In this document: positions 31,852-39,585 of the stretch, in pieces
Position numbering within the stretch: the first letter of the stretch is position 1
How the letters are laid out: the number at the start of each line of letters is the position of its first letter
NCBI GenBank assembly: GCA_016841675.1
Contig: JAENYQ010000023.1
Location: 1 to 42,402, forward strand
Origin: Desulfotomaculum sp.
GTDB lineage: Bacteria; Bacillota; Desulfotomaculia; Desulfotomaculales; Desulfallaceae
Length of the DNA stretch: 42,402 nucleotides
Direction of reading: 5' to 3'
Program-made: the position numbers and the translations under genes
The notes under the pieces: generated by a model
The model's input: only the letters and a program-made list of their open reading frames with translations
Databases searched by the model: none
What the model was told of the DNA's origin: nothing

Positions 31852-32547
31852 ATGCGTAGGTTCCCTGCAGTTTTAATTTTGACGGTATTGCTGTTACTAT
31901 CTTTTTCCGCTGTTGGCTGGGCCGCTGAGGCTGAGCAACCTTACATTTCGGTCAGCGGGGAAAGTACAGTGGAAATGGTCCCCAACCGGGTAGATATTAA
32001 CGTAGCAGTAGTTACCGAGGACGCGGACGTTAAAACAGCCCAGGCCCAAAATGCTAAAATGGCGGAAAAACTAATCACAGCATTAAAAAACGCGGGAATT
32101 AAACAGCAGAACATTATGACGTCCAGCTACAACATCCAGCCTAATTACGATTATACCAGGGACGGTCAACCGCAGTTGATTGGATACCGGGTGGTCAATG
32201 AAGTTAAAGTTACAGTAGAGGACATCAGCACTGCCGGGAGCATTATTGATACAGCAGTACAAAACGGTGCTAATGAAGTTCGCAATATTAGCTTTTATAC
32301 CGTAGGTAACACCGAGCAAAATATTGCCGCGCTGCGCCAAGCAGTAGAAGACGCCAGACAAAAGGCCGAGGTACTGGCCGGTGCGCTAGGCAAAGAAATT
32401 GTAGGGGTCAAATCCGCCAGCGGTAACTGGTTTGACCAGTCACCGTCGCCTATAATCTATGACAAAATGGAAGCGCAAAGCACACCTATAAACCCCGGTA
32501 AGGTAAATATCAGAGCCACTGCCGAAATAATGTATTTTATAAGATAA
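31852..32547 (+). CDS. SIMPL (DUF541) domain secreted protein
   Basis: A 231-residue exported protein. The signal peptide is residues 1-24 (RRFPAVLILTVLLLLSFSAV, cleavage near W-A-A-E-A). The SIMPL domain covers about 30-231: I-S-V-S-G-E-S-T-V-E-M-V-P-N-R, S-Y-N-I-Q-P-N-Y-D-Y and G-Y-R-V-V-N-E-V-K-V-T, with a helix A-V-E-D-A-R-Q-K-A-E-V-L-A. SIMPL proteins (BP26, YggE) form channel-like oligomers or oxidative stress factors; the role here is unknown. The ATG follows AAGGGGTGG. It is about 85 bases downstream of the MOSC-ankyrin gene and could be read on its transcript. Confidence 0.9.
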   Translation: MRRFPAVLILTVLLLLSFSAVGWAAEAEQPYISVSGESTVEMVPNRVDINVAVVTEDADVKTAQAQNAKMAEKLITALKNAGIKQQNIMTSSYNIQPNYDYTRDGQPQLIGYRVVNEVKVTVEDISTAGSIIDTAVQNGANEVRNISFYTVGNTEQNIAALRQAVEDARQKAEVLAGALGKEIVGVKSASGNWFDQSPSPIIYDKMEAQSTPINPGKVNIRATAEIMYFIR

Positions 32548-32580
32548 CGCCTTAAAGACTAAATTTATCCCTAAACTAAA

Positions 32581-32618
32581 AAAGAACCGGGCAGCTTTAA
32601 AAGGCGGCCTGGTTCTTT
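32581..32618 (+). terminator. Intrinsic terminator after SIMPL gene
   Basis: AAAGAACCGGGC pairs with GCCTGGTTCTTT (one G-T pair), followed by TAATT. Placed between two convergent genes. Confidence 0.75.
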
Positions 32619-32649
32619 ATAATTATAAAAAGTTAATACATTTTTACTG

Positions 32650-33090
32650 CTAATTATTTAGCCGCGGGCCTTTATTACCTCTTAGTTGATTCAATTGGTC
32701 CCGTTGTTCCTGGGTAAGTAAAGACTGGCACTGCTCTTTACTCTGCTGGAAAATGCCGTGCAGCTTATCACGCAGGTTGTTAATTTCCTTTACCTTAGCG
32801 TCAATTTTAGCTTGATCCTGGTTTTTCTGCAGTTTGAGCTGCTTAAGCTCATGCCTGCTGTCCATTAGTTTGATACGCAGGTCGCGGGTTTGCTCGTAAG
32901 TTTTTTGATTTATTTCACGCATTTTGGCAATTTGCTGGTCGGTGAGGTTTAATTTTTCAACCGGGTTAAACATCTTATCACTGTTTAGCTTGTGCGGGCT
33001 ATCACCCCAGCCCATTTCGGCCGCCGCCACCTGAGTAATGCTAAATACCAAAAGCAGTGCAACGGTTAACAGAACTAATTTCTTTTTCAC
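32650..33090 (-). CDS. Spy/CpxP-like envelope protein
   Basis: A 146-residue exported protein: signal peptide 1-24 (VLLTVALLLVFSITQVAAAE) and a helical body with two L-T-x-x-Q motifs (L-T-D-Q-Q at about 49-53 and L-T-Q-E-Q at about 126-130), as in the Spy/CpxP chaperone family. Between them lies a charged helical hairpin (LRIKLMDSRHELKQLKLQKN). Spy-type proteins are ATP-independent chaperones of the Gram-negative periplasm. In a Gram-positive organism the role at the membrane-wall interface is uncertain. It has ribosome site AAAGGATG and no membrane anchor beyond the signal. Confidence 0.85.
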   Translation of the reverse strand: MKKKLVLLTVALLLVFSITQVAAAEMGWGDSPHKLNSDKMFNPVEKLNLTDQQIAKMREINQKTYEQTRDLRIKLMDSRHELKQLKLQKNQDQAKIDAKVKEINNLRDKLHGIFQQSKEQCQSLLTQEQRDQLNQLRGNKGPRLNN

Positions 33091-33228
33091 TGCTACACAT
33101 CCTTTCCACCTAATAGGAATATTTGCAGCTTAACAGTTTTATATTCTGCCCACTTTTTATATTCTGCCCACTAATGATAAAAAAACTGTGCGAAAAGATC
33201 GGTATTTTTGGGGCCATGATTAAAAAAA

Positions 33229-33273
33229 CAAAGAAAACCAGCGGCTTCGCTACCAGCGGCTAGTTTTCTTTGC
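33229..33273. terminator. Hairpin with CAAAGAAAAC stem
   Basis: A 10-bp stem CAAAGAAAAC...GTTTTCTTTG around a GC-rich loop containing AGCGGCT twice. It lies between the Spy-like gene and the repeat copy C, without a T tract on the plus strand beyond the stem. Function uncertain. Confidence 0.45.
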
Positions 33274-33296
33274 CTAGTTTATTATTTGCTTTAAAC

Positions 33297-33413
33297 AAAC
33301 AATTGTGCACCGCGGGGGAGAGCTGTCATCTAAGAGCGTTAGCGAAGGCTCTAGATTCTTCACTTCGTTCTACAATGACACGACGCTGTACCACTTACTG
33401 AGTTAACGGTATA
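33297..33413. repeat. Dispersed repeat, copy C
   Basis: The left end is AACAATTGTGCACC and the right end is CTGTACCACTTACTGAGTTA plus ACGGTATAA. The core (GCTGTCATCTAAGAGCGTTA...GACACGACG) is shorter than in copy B. It is in inverted orientation relative to copy D at 35205-35320. Confidence 0.8.
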
Positions 33414-33430
33414 ACCATGAATTTTCATAA

Positions 33431-35110
33431 TTATTGTTTAAGCGATGTCATATCAAAAATGTTGCCGCCGTTGCAAAATTGATCAATGTTTTTATTATCC
33501 AATATTTCCGGGTCATTAGCAATTTCAATGATATGGAACAGGTGCTCCGCAATTTTCAAATACGCACTGATTAACTCCAGGTGTATGGCGCTGGAGTTTT
33601 CCGATTCACTGACCCCTTTACTCAATCGCTGGATATGCGAGATGCGCGATCTGAACTCCAGGTCGGTGATTTCTTCCTGCAAGCACAAAGCATCATAAGT
33701 CATGCGGGAGTCATTGGTCATAATTATATTGTTTACCATGTTTGCCAGCTTGTAAATATTACTATACATAAGCTCCAGTTCTTTGCTGCCTTCTTCGGAG
33801 AACCTGGCATTATTAATTTTTCTGCTCTCAGCGAGGTAAAGAAGATTTTTCTCAACAGTATCGCCCATTTTTTCTAGCTCGTTAACTGTGTTAATAAGGC
33901 GTAAACATTTGGTAAATTCCTCTCTGGAAAGAGGGTTCCTTAATACCTGAGTGAGATATTGCCTAGTGGCTACGGTATGTCGGTCTACCCTGTTTTCGGT
34001 TTCCAAAATAGATTCTACCAGGTCGGAATTATAGTTATCCAAGACTTTTTTGGCCTCTTTTAACATTTTAACCGTATTGTCAGAAATGTAAATAATTTCT
34101 TTTAGGGCCAACCCAATAGCGATAGAAGGGGTTCCGATCAGAGAATCGTCCAGATAACGCGGCTCGATGAGGCTTCCTTTTCTTTCCGGTACAATTTTCT
34201 CTAAGAAAGCTGCAAAGTAAGACGTAAACGGCAGGAAGATAATGGCGATAGCAATATTGAAAAAGGTATGGGCATTGGCCACCTGAAACCCGGGCCCCGA
34301 GGCGATGGATTGCATAAAATCGGCAAACGGAATAGTAAAAGGTAGGAATACCAAAACACCGGCCGCTTTAAAAATTACGTGGGCCGTGGCAACTCTTTGG
34401 GCCTCCCTGGAAGAGCTAAGACTGCTGAGTACAGCGGTAAAAGATGTACCTATGTTAGCCCCGTACATCAAATAAATGGCTGAAACCAGCGGCAGCATTC
34501 CCTGCATGGCCAATACCATCATGATACCGATAGTGGCGGCACTGCTGTGGACCAAAAAAGTAAACAAGGCCGCCGCTAAAATGGCCAGCAGTGGATTGTC
34601 ACTCATTTGCAGTAGAATGTCCTTAAAAAATTGCGAATCACGGAGCGGATACATACCGTCGGCCATAATCTTCAGGCCCAGGAATAAAAGACCGAATCCC
34701 AAAATAGCCTGGCCTATCCTGCGGTACTTATCGCGTTTGGAAAAAAATACAATGGTAGCCCCAATACCAACAACAGGCAGCGCGATCTCCGTAACTTTAA
34801 GGGCGATAAGCTGGGCGGTAACTGTTGTGCCAATGTCGGACCCCAGAATAATACCTAGAGTTTGTTTTAGTGTAATGATGGATGCGTTGGTCAGTCCGAC
34901 AAGAATAACAGTGGTGGCTGTACTGCTTTGAAATAAAACAGTAATCAGGGCACCGACGATAAGGCTAATAATTTTGTTCTGGGTCAAAGAACCCATCGCG
35001 TCCCTTAGCCTGTGCCCGGCTATTTTTTGCAGCCCTTCGCTCATTATGTGCATTCCATATAATAAGAGCCCCATGCCACCAATGACACTTAAGATTATTT
35101 CTGACCCCAT
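33431..35110 (-). CDS. Na/Pi cotransporter family protein with PhoU-like domain
   Basis: A 559-residue membrane protein of the NptA/PhoU type. The two inverted Na/Pi repeats each hold a Q/H-S-S motif: F-Q-S-S-T-A-T-T-V-I-L-V-G (about 60-72) and V-H-S-S-A-A-T-I-G-I-M-M (about 190-200). About nine helices reach residue 315, followed by a cytosolic PhoU-like helical domain (about 345-540). It would move phosphate with sodium. No pst or phoU gene is adjacent. It lies between two repeat copies facing each other (33297-33413 and 35205-35320). No ribosome site for another start was seen; the annotated ATG follows AAAGAGGGATAAAG. Confidence 0.9.
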   Translation of the reverse strand: MGSEIILSVIGGMGLLLYGMHIMSEGLQKIAGHRLRDAMGSLTQNKIISLIVGALITVLFQSSTATTVILVGLTNASIITLKQTLGIILGSDIGTTVTAQLIALKVTEIALPVVGIGATIVFFSKRDKYRRIGQAILGFGLLFLGLKIMADGMYPLRDSQFFKDILLQMSDNPLLAILAAALFTFLVHSSAATIGIMMVLAMQGMLPLVSAIYLMYGANIGTSFTAVLSSLSSSREAQRVATAHVIFKAAGVLVFLPFTIPFADFMQSIASGPGFQVANAHTFFNIAIAIIFLPFTSYFAAFLEKIVPERKGSLIEPRYLDDSLIGTPSIAIGLALKEIIYISDNTVKMLKEAKKVLDNYNSDLVESILETENRVDRHTVATRQYLTQVLRNPLSREEFTKCLRLINTVNELEKMGDTVEKNLLYLAESRKINNARFSEEGSKELELMYSNIYKLANMVNNIIMTNDSRMTYDALCLQEEITDLEFRSRISHIQRLSKGVSESENSSAIHLELISAYLKIAEHLFHIIEIANDPEILDNKNIDQFCNGGNIFDMTSLKQ

Positions 35111-35650
35111 CTTTATCCCTCTTTAGTTAGTTGACGTTTCCAACTTTAGCATATATTTTTGTTGGTGCTTTTGCTACTGTTAAGTGATTAATTTTTATAA
35201 TTATACCGTTAACTCAGTAAGTAGTACAGCGTCAGGTCATCTAAGAGCGTTAGTTAAGAATTGAGATCCTCCGCTAACGCTCTTAGATGACAGTTTCCCC
35301 TGTGATACACAATTGTTTATGTTAATTTTTTTGATATCATCATTATACTGCCAAACTTGTACTCAACGATACATTGGAATATTTTTCACAAAGTCTCTCT
35401 CAAAAAATGCCTTTTTGCAAATGCGATTGGTATTTATATTGTTTTATATCTATATATAATATAATAGTTGACGAAAAATCGCAACCCCCACATCATCCCG
35501 CTTTACTAAAATTTACTGACTCTCTTGTACCCTGTGGTTATGGGATTTATTTACTGTACCACCTGAAACAGATCAAATATTTGACTCGTGGCATGTTAAT
35601 ACAATAAAATTAAGCAATAGCTATAAAAATAATGAAAGGGTGGGAAAATA
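35111..35650. other. Intergenic region, 540 bases
   Basis: Apart from repeat copy D, I see no gene: the 77-residue frame at 35374 has no ribosome site and an unnatural composition. The strongly A+T-rich part at 35420-35640 probably carries the nitroreductase promoter. Confidence 0.5.
35205..35320. repeat. Dispersed repeat, copy D
   Basis: The left end is ATTATACCGTTAACTCAGTA and the right end is GATACACAATTGTT, with a palindromic core (TCATCTAAGAGCGTTAG with its complement CTAACGCTCTTAGATGA). It is inverted relative to copy C, so the pair flanks the Na/Pi gene. Confidence 0.8.
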
Positions 35651-36175
35651 ATGAGTTTCTTGGAACTGGCTAAAAAAAGATTTTCAGTAAGAAAATATGA
35701 AGCCAGACCGGTGGAGGAAGAAAAACTGTTTAAAATCCTTGAAGCCGGCAGGGTTGCCCCCACAGCAGTAAACTTACAACCACAACGCTTGATTGTGGTG
35801 CGCGAGAAAACAAATCTGGAAAAAATGAAAAAAGCCTCCGTTAGAATATATGACGCCCCTTTGGCCATTATTGTTTGCGCAGATCATGATACAGCCTGGA
35901 AAAGGCCTCTCGACGGTAAAAAGACTACGGATATTGATGCCAGCATTATAACCGATCACATGATGCTGCAGGCCACCGAACTGGGGCTTGGGACGGTCTG
36001 GATTTGCTATTTCAAAACCGATGTCATCAAGAGCGAATTTAATATTCCCGACCAGGTTGAGCCGGTAAATATACTGGCCATCGGTTACCCAGCCGGGGAA
36101 CTCCTCTCCCCGGACAGACACGACCAGGCTCGCAAGCCGCTAGAGGATACCGTGTTCTATGAAAGATTTGAGTAA
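35651..36175 (+). CDS. Nitroreductase family protein
   Basis: A 174-residue flavin-dependent reductase. The N-terminus L-E-L-A-K-K-R-F-S-V-R-K-Y is the nitroreductase phosphate-binding start, followed by E-A-G-R-V-A-P-T-A-V-N-L-Q-P-Q-R, D-A-S-I-I-T-D-H-M-M-L-Q-A-T-E-L-G-L-G-T-V-W-I-C and I-L-A-I-G-Y-P. Such enzymes reduce nitro compounds, quinones or flavins with NAD(P)H and FMN; the physiological substrate is unknown. The length is that of the short subfamily. The ATG follows GAAAGGGTGGG. Confidence 0.92.
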   Translation: MSFLELAKKRFSVRKYEARPVEEEKLFKILEAGRVAPTAVNLQPQRLIVVREKTNLEKMKKASVRIYDAPLAIIVCADHDTAWKRPLDGKKTTDIDASIITDHMMLQATELGLGTVWICYFKTDVIKSEFNIPDQVEPVNILAIGYPAGELLSPDRHDQARKPLEDTVFYERFE

Positions 36176-36299
36176 CCATAAAAAAATCATACCCAATAAG
36201 GCGCAATGTCTCTGACTCCCGTTAAAAAATCCTCTTTACCGTGCAAGATGCTGATTCATCCAATGTTAATCGGGTCTTCTTTAAAATTAGTCGGGATTA

Positions 36300-36935
36300 T
36301 TAATGTTCAAGTTTTTTTAATACACCTAATATTTCTCCCGGTGAATTAACGATATAATCCGGATTCTCCTGTTTGGCCAAGTCAATACCATCATAACCCC
36401 ATCCGACCCATATTACCTTAACGCCATTTTTTTTACTGGCCACTATGTCCCTTTGTTCATCTCCAATGTAGATTACTTCTGATTTTTTAAGATTATTTAC
36501 TTTAAGAAATTTTTTAATCACCCTGTCCTTGCCAAAAATATGGCTCGCAGTAAAAATATCATTAATATAATCAATTTGGTTGGTTTGGAGCAGTTCTTTA
36601 ATATTATCCACAGCATTGGATGATATAATGGTTAAACTATAACCCCTGTTTTTTAATGCATCCAGTAATTCTTTAATCCCGGCAAATAACACCAAATGGC
36701 TAAGGTAATTTTTATATTGTCGGCGTAGTTCCGACACGGCAAACGGCAGCTTGTAGAGAGGTAAGTTAAGCAATCTGCATCTTTCAATAATAGATAACCC
36801 TTTTAAATATTCAATATCTTCTGGCTTAACTTTTTTATAATTATACTTCTCAGCCAGCTGATTATAAGCAGCTATAAAAGCATCTTTTGAGTCTACCAGG
36901 GTACCGTCGAAGTCAAAAATGATATACCTATACAT
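36300..36935 (-). CDS. HAD-superfamily hydrolase (phosphoglycolate phosphatase-like)
   Basis: A 211-residue HAD-IA phosphatase. Motif I is D-F-D-G-T-L-V-D-S (residues 8-16), motif II is I-I-S-S-N-A, motif III Lys is in K-D-R-V-I-K-K, and motif IV is G-D-E-Q-R-D. A helical cap lies between motifs I and II. The G-W-G-Y-D segment near the end is typical of the subfamily. The substrate is not predicted beyond small phosphate esters. A 14-bp palindrome lies 45 bases upstream (36980-36993). Lysine- and isoleucine-rich codons make it more A+T-rich than most genes here. Confidence 0.9.
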   Translation of the reverse strand: MYRYIIFDFDGTLVDSKDAFIAAYNQLAEKYNYKKVKPEDIEYLKGLSIIERCRLLNLPLYKLPFAVSELRRQYKNYLSHLVLFAGIKELLDALKNRGYSLTIISSNAVDNIKELLQTNQIDYINDIFTASHIFGKDRVIKKFLKVNNLKKSEVIYIGDEQRDIVASKKNGVKVIWVGWGYDGIDLAKQENPDYIVNSPGEILGVLKKLEH

Positions 36936-36979
36936 GTTTTCACCGTTCTTTCGCTATTCCGGTTCGGGTCATGCGGCAT

Positions 36980-36993
36980 GAATGTATACATTC
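36980..36993. promoter_or_regulatory. 14-bp palindrome GAATGTATACATTC
   Basis: A perfect palindrome 45 bases upstream of the HAD gene start and about 63 bases past the toxin gene stop codon. Suits a small operator. Confidence 0.35.
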
Positions 36994-37055
36994 CTAAATT
37001 ATGTTATAATGAAAAAGCCCGGCTCATGGCCAGGACTATTACCCACAGTTTATTC

Positions 37056-37352
37056 TCATTTTAAGTATCTTTTTAAATCCTTATAAAAGTTTTCTCGGGT
37101 ACCGAAATAAACAAGGTATATATGCTTGTCTCTCTCTGAAAAACTATAACATATACGTACAGAAATATCACGAAACGTCCAATCCCAGCTGTAGTATCCA
37201 TCCAAATCACCTTGTAGAGGTGAACCAGTTTTAGGATTATCTATAATAATCTCAACTTGTTCATTGTAGCTGGTTATTAATGCTTTTTGCTTCTTTTCAA
37301 GGCTCTTTATGAGACGCTCCAGCCTCCTCGTGGAAGAAAATGTCCAATCCAT
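37056..37352 (-). CDS. RelE/ParE-family toxin
   Basis: A 98-residue protein of the RelE/ParE fold: S-S-T-R-R-L-E-R-L-I-K-S-L-E-K-K near the N-terminus, a central G-S-P-L-Q-G-D-L-D-G-Y-Y-S-W-D-W-T-F and R-I-C-Y-S-F with Y-L-V-Y-F-G-T at the end. RelE members cleave mRNA on the ribosome; ParE members inhibit gyrase, and the type cannot be told here. It overlaps its antitoxin gene by 56 bases, which links their translation. The gene is the promoter-distal partner, so the antitoxin is made first. Confidence 0.88.
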   Translation of the reverse strand: MDWTFSSTRRLERLIKSLEKKQKALITSYNEQVEIIIDNPKTGSPLQGDLDGYYSWDWTFRDISVRICYSFSERDKHIYLVYFGTRENFYKDLKRYLK

Positions 37353-37743
37353 TGAAAGATTCTACCTCCGGTTCGTCACCCGTACCATCATAGCTATCCG
37401 CAATATCATTATCAAATTCTTGCACCCGATGGGCAATAAACTCGTCATATTTCTTTAGGCGATAATTTAATTCCTCAATAATCTCTTCTTCGGAATAGCC
37501 TTCACGAAATATTTGACGAATGATATGCTCCCTATCCTGATCACGGATACTCTGTTTCATTATACTTTGTGGTTTTAAGAATATTCCGTTTTCATTAACC
37601 TGAGCAACAAAAGTAACCCCGTCTTCAATTGCAAGAATTTCAAAAAATGATTTTGGTATAGTAATTTGACGTTTGGATGTACTTTTTATTAACCTAGTTT
37701 CTTTAGCTGCCCGTTCAATTAACATAATATTGTTATTATTCAT
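37297..37743 (-). CDS. AbrB/MazE-like antitoxin
   Basis: A 148-residue protein (start ATG at 37743, seven bases after GTGGAAAG; a GTG at 37758 is possible). The N-terminal SpoVT/AbrB swapped-hairpin domain is visible: S-T-S-K-R-Q-I-T-I-P-K-S-F-F-E-I-L, followed by V-N-E-N-G-I-F-L-K-P. A helical middle (EEEIIEELNYRLKKYDEFIA) and an acidic C-terminus (DNDIADSYDGTGDEPEVE) would wrap and neutralise the toxin. It would autorepress through the direct repeats just upstream (37769-37831). Confidence 0.85.
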   Translation of the reverse strand: MNNNNIMLIERAAKETRLIKSTSKRQITIPKSFFEILAIEDGVTFVAQVNENGIFLKPQSIMKQSIRDQDREHIIRQIFREGYSEEEIIEELNYRLKKYDEFIAHRVQEFDNDIADSYDGTGDEPEVESFNGLDIFFHEEAGASHKEP

Positions 37744-37768
37744 AATTATACTTTCCACCCTTTGGCAC

Positions 37769-37831
37769 TACGGCTCATTGCCCTCTTATTATTTACTATT
37801 TACGGCTCATTGCCTCTTATCATTTACTATT
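37769..37831. repeat. 32-bp direct repeats upstream of the toxin-antitoxin pair
   Basis: Two copies of TACGGCTCATTGCC(C)TCTTATtATTTACTATT, differing by one deletion and a base change, at 37769-37800 and 37801-37831. A third truncated start (TATGGCTTCGCC) follows. They lie just before the antitoxin start, where an AbrB-type regulator could bind. Confidence 0.7.
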
Positions 37832-38260
37832 TATGGCTTCGCCATTTAATAAGATGTTGAGATCTTTTTTATATTTGTAATTTGTTAGGAGTAGCTAACT
37901 GAATAAGCAAGCATCCTTACCCAGTAAGGAAATTGTATCATTATCTATTTATAATGTCAAATTTATAATGTCAAACTTTGTCAAACTACACTTGCGCATA
38001 TTCTTAATCCCATACAACTGCAGCTTGATTTAATTAACAGCCTGCAGTCGTAAGTCGCTTAAATTTTCAACCCTCTTTTTACTAACTGACCACCTGCTTT
38101 TAGCAGGTGGGTTTGATTGGGACTGAAAGTCCCAAATCAGGCTTAAGCCTGCTGAAGGCAACCATTGGCTGAATGCCAACTAAAGCTCATGACTGAAACT
38201 CATGTGGTGATTTTAAAATTCTCTTCATCACCATCAGTCTGTTGTTTTTCGATATATTCC
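37832..38260. other. Intergenic region with a chain of small hairpins (38090-38198)
   Basis: No gene is visible. From 38090 to 38198 five or six small hairpins follow each other: CCACCTGCT...AGCAGGTGG, a TGATTGGGACT...AGTCCCAAATCA stem, the palindrome CAGGCTTAAGCCTG, then TTGGC/GCCAA and CATGACT/ACTCATG stems, most with a CTGAA loop. Upstream it is an A+T-rich stretch. It may be remains of an IS200/IS605-type end or a structured RNA. Confidence 0.5.
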
Positions 38261-38674
38261 CTATGGAATTACATGGGTGTAACTGTAAAAAATAATTACT
38301 TTGGCTACTACCACAAAAAACGCTAAAGCCAGCAAACCCCAGTACAACTCCCGGTATGGTAATGGAAATGAGTCAAGGAAAATCGCCATAAACACAATTC
38401 CTAAATATGATGTTAGCGAGACAAGAAGACACCTGTAGTATGCAGAACAATGAATCCCACCCGCTACAACGCGCAGAAAGGCAAAGCTTATATACGCTAC
38501 CATAAACTCCTGCAGAACGCCCAGCGCCCAAGGAATTAATATAAAAAAGGCAAGCTTAATTACGGCCCCGATTATAACTTCAAGACCGTAAGATACTGGT
38601 TCAACTGGGTAAGGCAGATACTGGTGACAGTAGCCGTAAATAAAAGTGATGAAACTATCTGAGGAGGCTCAAAG
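38261..38674 (-). pseudogene. AgrB-like peptide-processing protein, truncated at both ends
   Basis: The frame between the stop codon at 38261 and a TGA near 38674 encodes an AgrB middle: V-E-P-V-S-Y-G-L-E-V-I-I-G-A-V-I-K-L, then F-L-R-V-V-A-G-G-I-H-C-S-A-Y-Y-R-C, where Gly-Gly-x-His and the catalytic Cys/His region of AgrB lie. It stops at T-H-V-I-P, just where the family continues with N-K-P-I. The upstream start is missing: no ATG/GTG with a ribosome site lies before the conserved part, and only an internal ATG at 38503. Neither agrD nor agrC/A lies here. AgrB cleaves the AgrD peptide in quorum sensing; this copy is probably inactive. Confidence 0.65.
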
Positions 38675-38676
38675 TG

Positions 38677-38844
38677 ATGGAATGGAATACGTTGCGGGAT
38701 AAATTAGCAAGTCAGATTAACGTTGGTGCCAACAGGTATAACCTCGCACTTGAACTGGGCGTAACCCCTAAAAGGCTAACCAAGCTGATATTGGGGGTAC
38801 AAGAGCCAACGCAAATGGAGCTCGCTAATCTGAATCAATATTAA
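38677..38844 (+). CDS. Small HTH-like protein, 55 aa
   Basis: A 55-residue frame too short for the usual cut-off, with a strong ribosome site (TGAGGAGG, nine bases before ATG). The product reads MEWNTLRDKLASQINVGANR, then Y-N-L-A-L-E-L-G-V-T-P-K-R-L-T-K-L-I-L-G-V-Q-E-P-T-Q-M-E-L-A-N-L. The L-A-x-E-L-G-V-T-x-x-x-L-x-x-L-x-x-G spacing resembles a Cro/CI-type helix-turn-helix. It runs divergently from the AgrB relic. A possible regulator remnant of the agr region; the family is unassigned. Confidence 0.65.
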   Translation: MEWNTLRDKLASQINVGANRYNLALELGVTPKRLTKLILGVQEPTQMELANLNQY

Positions 38845-38891
38845 TTTAACTTCTATTTTGGACAAGTTTTTTTTGTTACTACTTTGACAAA

Positions 38892-39569
38892 CTAACTCTC
38901 GGTATAAGCCGGCACCGTTAAGTCCTGGTGCTTCTCCACAGTAACTTCAATGCCCAAACTCCGAAGAAATTCCGCCAGACCTCCGGGCAATTCCAGGACA
39001 CCCGCCAGGGCATCGGCATCACCGACGGCCAGAATCTGGTATGGGGGAACCACCCGCACGGTATTAATGTTAAGAAAAGGACCCGCGAACCTTATTTCTG
39101 TGGTGGAAATAATCCTCTGGCTGTTGATGGATGTGGCCTCGGCACCGCCTCCCCACAATTCGTTCACCACCTTCAGCAAGTCTTCCGCGGAAATGATAAA
39201 CACGTCCGACTGCAGCCAGCTCCCTTTCCTCTCCCCCGGGTTATCCAATATTACCTCCACTCCGGGCCCGGTGACGGTAAGCAAACCGGCGGCCATACGC
39301 GTTTTTTCCAGCTCATTATGCAAGGCGTTAATGGCCTCGTTTTTACCTTGGTTAACCTGCTCCAGCTTATAGATTAGGTCACTGATCTCTTTATGCAGTG
39401 CTTCCCTATCTCGGTCAATTTGCTTAATTTCGTCTGCTATTTCCTTGGCCCGGTCCGTGGATATTACGGTCGGTGCTCTGTTGACTACTCGATACTGCAC
39501 CGCCAGCATCAAACCCAGGATCAGTGCAACCAGCATGATGGATATATAACCGGTAGTCTTGCTGGTCAT
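38892..39569 (-). CDS. DUF881 family protein, copy 1
   Basis: A 226-residue protein: one N-terminal membrane helix (residues 6-28, ISIMLVALILGLMLAVQYRV), a coiled coil (about 35-85: DRDREALHKEISDLIYKLEQ), then the DUF881 domain with T-G-P-G-V-E-V-I-L-D-N, L-L-K-V-V-N-E-L-W and E-A-T-S-I-N-S-Q-R-I-I-S-T-T-E-I. The start at 39569 follows GGGAGGATAAGG. The family is frequently near division genes in Clostridia and Actinobacteria; the role is unknown. It is the downstream partner of a second DUF881 gene, 16 bases apart. Confidence 0.9.
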   Translation of the reverse strand: MTSKTTGYISIMLVALILGLMLAVQYRVVNRAPTVISTDRAKEIADEIKQIDRDREALHKEISDLIYKLEQVNQGKNEAINALHNELEKTRMAAGLLTVTGPGVEVILDNPGERKGSWLQSDVFIISAEDLLKVVNELWGGGAEATSINSQRIISTTEIRFAGPFLNINTVRVVPPYQILAVGDADALAGVLELPGGLAEFLRSLGIEVTVEKHQDLTVPAYTES

Positions 39570-39585
39570 TAGCCTTATCCTCCCG

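Noticed and set aside
35374-35607. A 77-residue frame upstream of the nitroreductase
   Set aside because: No ribosome site, unnatural composition and no recognised family.
37769-37831. Direct repeats as a possible CRISPR array
   Set aside because: Only two adjacent units without spacers; they are plain tandem repeats.
38090-38198. Hairpin chain as a known riboswitch or tRNA cluster
   Set aside because: No conserved riboswitch core, CCA end or cloverleaf could be found.
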